DNA of 64,000 nucleotides from Dechloromonas aromatica (nom. nud.) (GTDB lineage: Bacteria; Pseudomonadota; Gammaproteobacteria; Burkholderiales; Rhodocyclaceae). Shown in pieces: positions 61,696-64,000 of the stretch (position 1 is the first letter of the stretch; every line of letters starts with the position of its first letter). Location: NCBI GenBank assembly GCA_017848965.1, contig JAFIHA010000024.1, positions 1 through 64,000 on the forward strand. Direction: 5' to 3'. The notes beneath the pieces were generated by a model, which was not told the origin of the DNA, searched no databases, and saw nothing but the letters and a program-made list of their open reading frames with translations. Made by a program: the position numbers and the translations under genes.

Positions 61696-62889
61696 TCACT
61701 GCACCTCCTGGGCATCGGCGATGGCGCGGCGGAGCAGGGCGATGCCTTCGGCGATTTCCGCTGCGCTGGTGTTCAGCGCCGGCATCAGCCGCAGGCAGTG
61801 CGGGCGCGGCGCGTTGACCAGCAGGCCGAGGTCGCGGGCGCGGGCGACGATGGCCGGGCCGAGATCAGAACCGAGTTCGAGCGCGAGCAGGAAACCTTGG
61901 CCGCGCACCGCGCCGAGGCCGAGTTCGGCGGACAGCGCGCGCAGCGCCTCGGCGAGCTGCTCGCCGCGCTGCCGGCAGGTGGCGAGGAAGCCGTCGGCGA
62001 GCAGGGTGTCGAGTACGGCCAGCCCGGCGGCGCAGACCAGCGGGTTGCCGCAATAGGTGCCGCCCTGGTCGCCTGGCGCGAAGCAGGAAGCGGCGCGGGT
62101 GGCGAGCAGCGCCGAGATCGGCAGGCCGCCGCCGAGACCCTTGCCGAGCGTCATGATGTCCGGCTGGATGCCGTGCGCGCTATGGGCGAAGAGGTGGCCG
62201 GTGCGGCCGATGCCGCTCTGCACTTCGTCGACGATGAGCAGCAGTTGCCGCTCGTCGCACAACTGCCGCAACTGGCGCAGGAAGTCGCCGCTGGCCGGGA
62301 TGACGCCGGCCTCGCCCTGGATCGGTTCGAGCATGACGGCGACGGTATTCGGCCCGATCAGCCGCTCGACGGTGGCGATGTCGTTCAGCCGGGCTTTCGG
62401 GAAGCCCGTCACCTGCGGCGCGAAGAGCGTGTCCCAGCCGGGTTTGCCGCTCGCCGACATGGTCGCCAGCGTGCGCCCGTGGAAGCCGTCGACGAAGGTG
62501 ACGATCTCGTGCGCGCCGCCTTTGTGCAACTGCCCCCATTTGCGCGCCAGCTTGATCGCGCCTTCGTTGGCCTCGGCGCCGGAACTGGCGAAGAAGACGT
62601 GGTCGAAGCCGCTGTGCGCGGTGAGTTTTTCGGCCAGCCGCATGGCCGGCAGGTTGTGGAATGCCGGGCCGGGGTTGAGCAGGGTCGCCGCCTGTTGCGC
62701 GATGGCATCGACGATCACCTGCGGCGAATGGCCCAGGCAATTGACCGCCCAGCCCTGCATCCAGTCGAGGTAGCGGCGGCCTTCGGCATCGAACAGCCAG
62801 GCGCCGGCGCCGCGGACGAAGAGGACGTCCGGGCGGGCGGCGATCGGCATCAGACTGGCGGGAGTGGGAAGGGATGCGGGATGGTTCAC
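61696..62889 (-). CDS. argD: acetylornithine/aspartate-type class III aminotransferase
   Basis: 397 aa. PLP enzyme of the ArgD group: [76 protein letters not shown] and the PLP-binding Lys in [17 protein letters not shown]. Converts N-acetylglutamate semialdehyde to N-acetylornithine in arginine synthesis, or acts on succinyl-ornithine or other amino compounds. Start is GTG at 62889 after AAGGAG. It has no arginine genes next to it. Confidence 0.85.
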   Translation of the reverse strand: MNHPASLPTPASLMPIAARPDVLFVRGAGAWLFDAEGRRYLDWMQGWAVNCLGHSPQVIVDAIAQQAATLLNPGPAFHNLPAMRLAEKLTAHSGFDHVFFASSGAEANEGAIKLARKWGQLHKGGAHEIVTFVDGFHGRTLATMSASGKPGWDTLFAPQVTGFPKARLNDIATVERLIGPNTVAVMLEPIQGEAGVIPASGDFLRQLRQLCDERQLLLIVDEVQSGIGRTGHLFAHSAHGIQPDIMTLGKGLGGGLPISALLATRAASCFAPGDQGGTYCGNPLVCAAGLAVLDTLLADGFLATCRQRGEQLAEALRALSAELGLGAVRGQGFLLALELGSDLGPAIVARARDLGLLVNAPRPHCLRLMPALNTSAAEIAEGIALLRRAIADAQEVQ

Positions 62890-62924
62890 GGACGACTCCT
62901 TGCGTTGAGAAAAACACGGGGAAA

Positions 62925-62954
62925 ACAAAAAGGCCACGGGGTGAGCCGTGGCCT
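62925..62954 (-). terminator. rho-independent terminator on the minus strand
   Basis: Arms AGGCCACGG (62931-62939) and CCGTGGCCT (62946-62954), 6-base loop, followed on the minus strand by T-rich sequence. It ends the transcript coming from the mscS side, 36 bases before the argD start. Confidence 0.8.
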
Positions 62955-62975
62955 GTGCGGGAAAGCGGGGGACGC

Positions 62976-63107
62976 TTAAGCTAGCGTCGGCGCCGTGACT
63001 TGGCGCGCTGCCATCCGCCGTCGCTGCGCGTACGCGCGGCCCGGCTCGCCCGATTGACGTCGGGCGGCGGTGTGGCGTCGGCGAAGTGCGCTGGCAGTGA
63101 AGTTCAT
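62976..63107 (-). CDS. possible small basic peptide (43 aa)
   Basis: ATG at 63107 to TAA at 62976, 43 codons, rich in Arg and Ala ([12 protein letters not shown]). No clear ribosome site and no recognisable family; it lies between the mscS end and the terminator at 62925-62954. May be a spurious frame within a 3' untranslated region. Confidence 0.25.
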   Translation of the reverse strand: MNFTASALRRRHTAARRQSGEPGRAYAQRRRMAARQVTAPTLA

Positions 63108-63150
63108 GGGGGCAGTGTCGGCGAGCAGCCGGCCGGCTGTCAAGCGCCGA

Positions 63151-63723
63151 TCAGTCGTGCAGCGACGGCAGTTCGCCGTCGACGATGCGGACTCGCAACA
63201 GGCGCTGGAAAAACAGGCTGTTGGGCACCTGCAGCAAGGTCGGTTCGCGGTCGGGCAGGGTTTCGCGGATCGTCGTGTAGATCAGCCGGATGTCCAGCAC
63301 CTCGCCGCCGAGGCCGGGCTTGTCGCCGTTCTCGAGGATTTCGATGTGGTCGTGCAGGCGAAAGGGGCGGGTGGTGTAGATCAGCACCGCGCAGAAGATG
63401 TTGGAGAGCACGCTCCAGGCGGCAAAGAAGGCGACCGCGGCAACCGTCGCGAAGCCGGTGATGGCGGTCCACAGCACCGCGCCGGAAACGTCGAAACGAT
63501 CGAGCACGAGCAGGATGACGCCGATGAAGATGAGGATGCTGGCGAAGCGCCGGCCACCGACGATCAGCTCCAGCGGCAGGTTGTGGCTGCGTACCAGGCG
63601 GGTGATGATGCGCACGACGAGGCTGCGCAGGAGCAGCGCGGCGGCAACGATGAGGACGATCTGCAGGCCGAGCGTGATGACGTCCAGCCAGGGATGCGCC
63701 CAGTCGGGCAGGTAGTCCTTCAT
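63151..63723 (-). CDS. small mechanosensitive channel (MscS family)
   Basis: 190 aa. Three membrane helices: about 15-37 (ITLGLQIVLIVAAALLLRSL), 60-78 (FASILIFIGVILLVLD) and 85-110 (VLWTAITGFATVAAVAFFAA followed by WSVLSNIFCAVLIYTTRPFR), then a beta domain (DHIEILENG, GEVLDIRLIYTTIRE, VPNSLFF). It lacks the C-terminal alpha/beta domain of full-size MscS and is of the small single-domain type. ATG at 63723; an in-frame ATG at 63822 adds 33 residues without membrane signal. Confidence 0.85.
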   Translation of the reverse strand: MKDYLPDWAHPWLDVITLGLQIVLIVAAALLLRSLVVRIITRLVRSHNLPLELIVGGRRFASILIFIGVILLVLDRFDVSGAVLWTAITGFATVAAVAFFAAWSVLSNIFCAVLIYTTRPFRLHDHIEILENGDKPGLGGEVLDIRLIYTTIRETLPDREPTLLQVPNSLFFQRLLRVRIVDGELPSLHD

Positions 63724-63835
63724 GGCGCGGCAGCCGGCTTGCCGGCGTTGTTCGGGGAGGGCATGGGCATTCCAAGCGACGTCGGGAAGGGCGATTATCC
63801 GGTCAGCCCGCCCGGCGATCAAGGTTGGCGGCGGC

Positions 63836-64000
63836 TCAGGAGATCTGCTTGCTCACCGCCCAGACGGCGGCTTCGACGCGCGAGCGGAACTTCAGCTTCT
63901 TCAGCAGGTTGCGGATATGCACCTTGACCGTGCTTTCCATGATGTCGAACTCGCGGGCAATCAGCTTGTTCGACATGCCGGCGGCCAGGCAGCGCAGGAT
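63836..64000 (-). CDS. LuxR/NarL-type response regulator, C-terminal part (cut by window edge)
   Basis: Only the last 54 residues are in the window. They form the LuxR helix-turn-helix: ILRCLAAGMSNKLIAREFDI and MESTVKVHIRNLLKKLKFRS, then EAAVWAVSKQIS and TGA at 63836. This is the NarL/FixJ type of DNA-binding domain. The receiver part must lie beyond 64000. Confidence 0.85.
   Translation of the reverse strand: MLRCLAAGMSNKLIAREFDIMESTVKVHIRNLLKKLKFRSRVEAAVWAVSKQIS

Noticed and set aside
1-64000. CRISPR arrays, tRNA or rRNA genes, IS elements
   Set aside because: No regularly spaced repeats, cloverleaf-like sequence, rRNA sequence or transposase motif was seen by eye.

Overview
The window is GC-rich bacterial chromosome and looks like a betaproteobacterium, probably Rhodocyclales (Dechloromonas/Azonexus-like). 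This is inferred from codon use and gene content: AcnB, a FadE/FadL/FadD beta-oxidation block, a GbsR-controlled DUF4166/DUF2269/SDR-DoxX cluster, a FIST-kinase pair and many c-di-GMP and chemotaxis proteins. There is no rRNA gene here, so the placement is an inference. I saw no tRNA, CRISPR array or IS element.

Layout. 39-1258: a low-GC two-gene minus-strand cassette with a PD-(D/E)XK-like nuclease candidate. 1636-6553: NAD salvage operon (nicotinamidase, pncB, glutamine-dependent nadE, NMN adenylyltransferase-Nudix). 6565-12719 (minus): yceH and a PIN protein, a GbsR-regulated membrane/SDR cluster with two near-identical operators, a thioesterase, Dps and YjbQ. 12861-14807: dusC, a TrmB-like methyltransferase and a YkgJ cysteine-cluster protein. 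14804-20792 (minus): MCP, a large hybrid kinase with a THI5-like sensor, and transaldolase. 21123-23711: acnB. 23917-32361: type I restriction-modification island hsdM-yhcG-hsdS-DUF3800-hypothetical-hsdR, with a low-GC centre. 32513-35294: LysR regulator divergent from an SDR and an aldo/keto reductase. 36191-42456: signalling block with FIST protein, soluble histidine kinase, two small proteins sharing a C-terminal motif, a FolB-like/DHFR pair and a PAS-GGDEF-EAL protein. 42537-60421: fatty-acid degradation regulon headed by a TetR repressor, including fadE, a thiolase broken by an amber codon, two multifunctional hydratase/dehydrogenases with opposite domain order, fadL, fadA, fadD, nitronate monooxygenase, a second acyl-CoA dehydrogenase and an enoyl-CoA hydratase. 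60481-64000: small membrane proteins, an acetylornithine-type aminotransferase, a small MscS channel and the end of a NarL-type regulator.

How they work together. The fad genes form one predicted regulon: a 32-bp palindrome over the tetR promoter recurs in shorter form upstream of fadL and across the TATAAT of the fadN-like operon. FIST plus kinase plus GGDEF/EAL resembles the NosP nitric-oxide-sensing arrangement that feeds c-di-GMP signalling. The two small proteins directly downstream, sharing N-x-x-GQ-x-TG-x-LIN-x-TA at their C-termini, are the best candidate for an undescribed component. The restriction island carries three accessory genes, two of them in its low-GC core, and may be a composite defence locus. 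Two lesions (amber at 46542, probable one-base loss in an A7 run at 54449-54455) are either real mutations or assembly errors.
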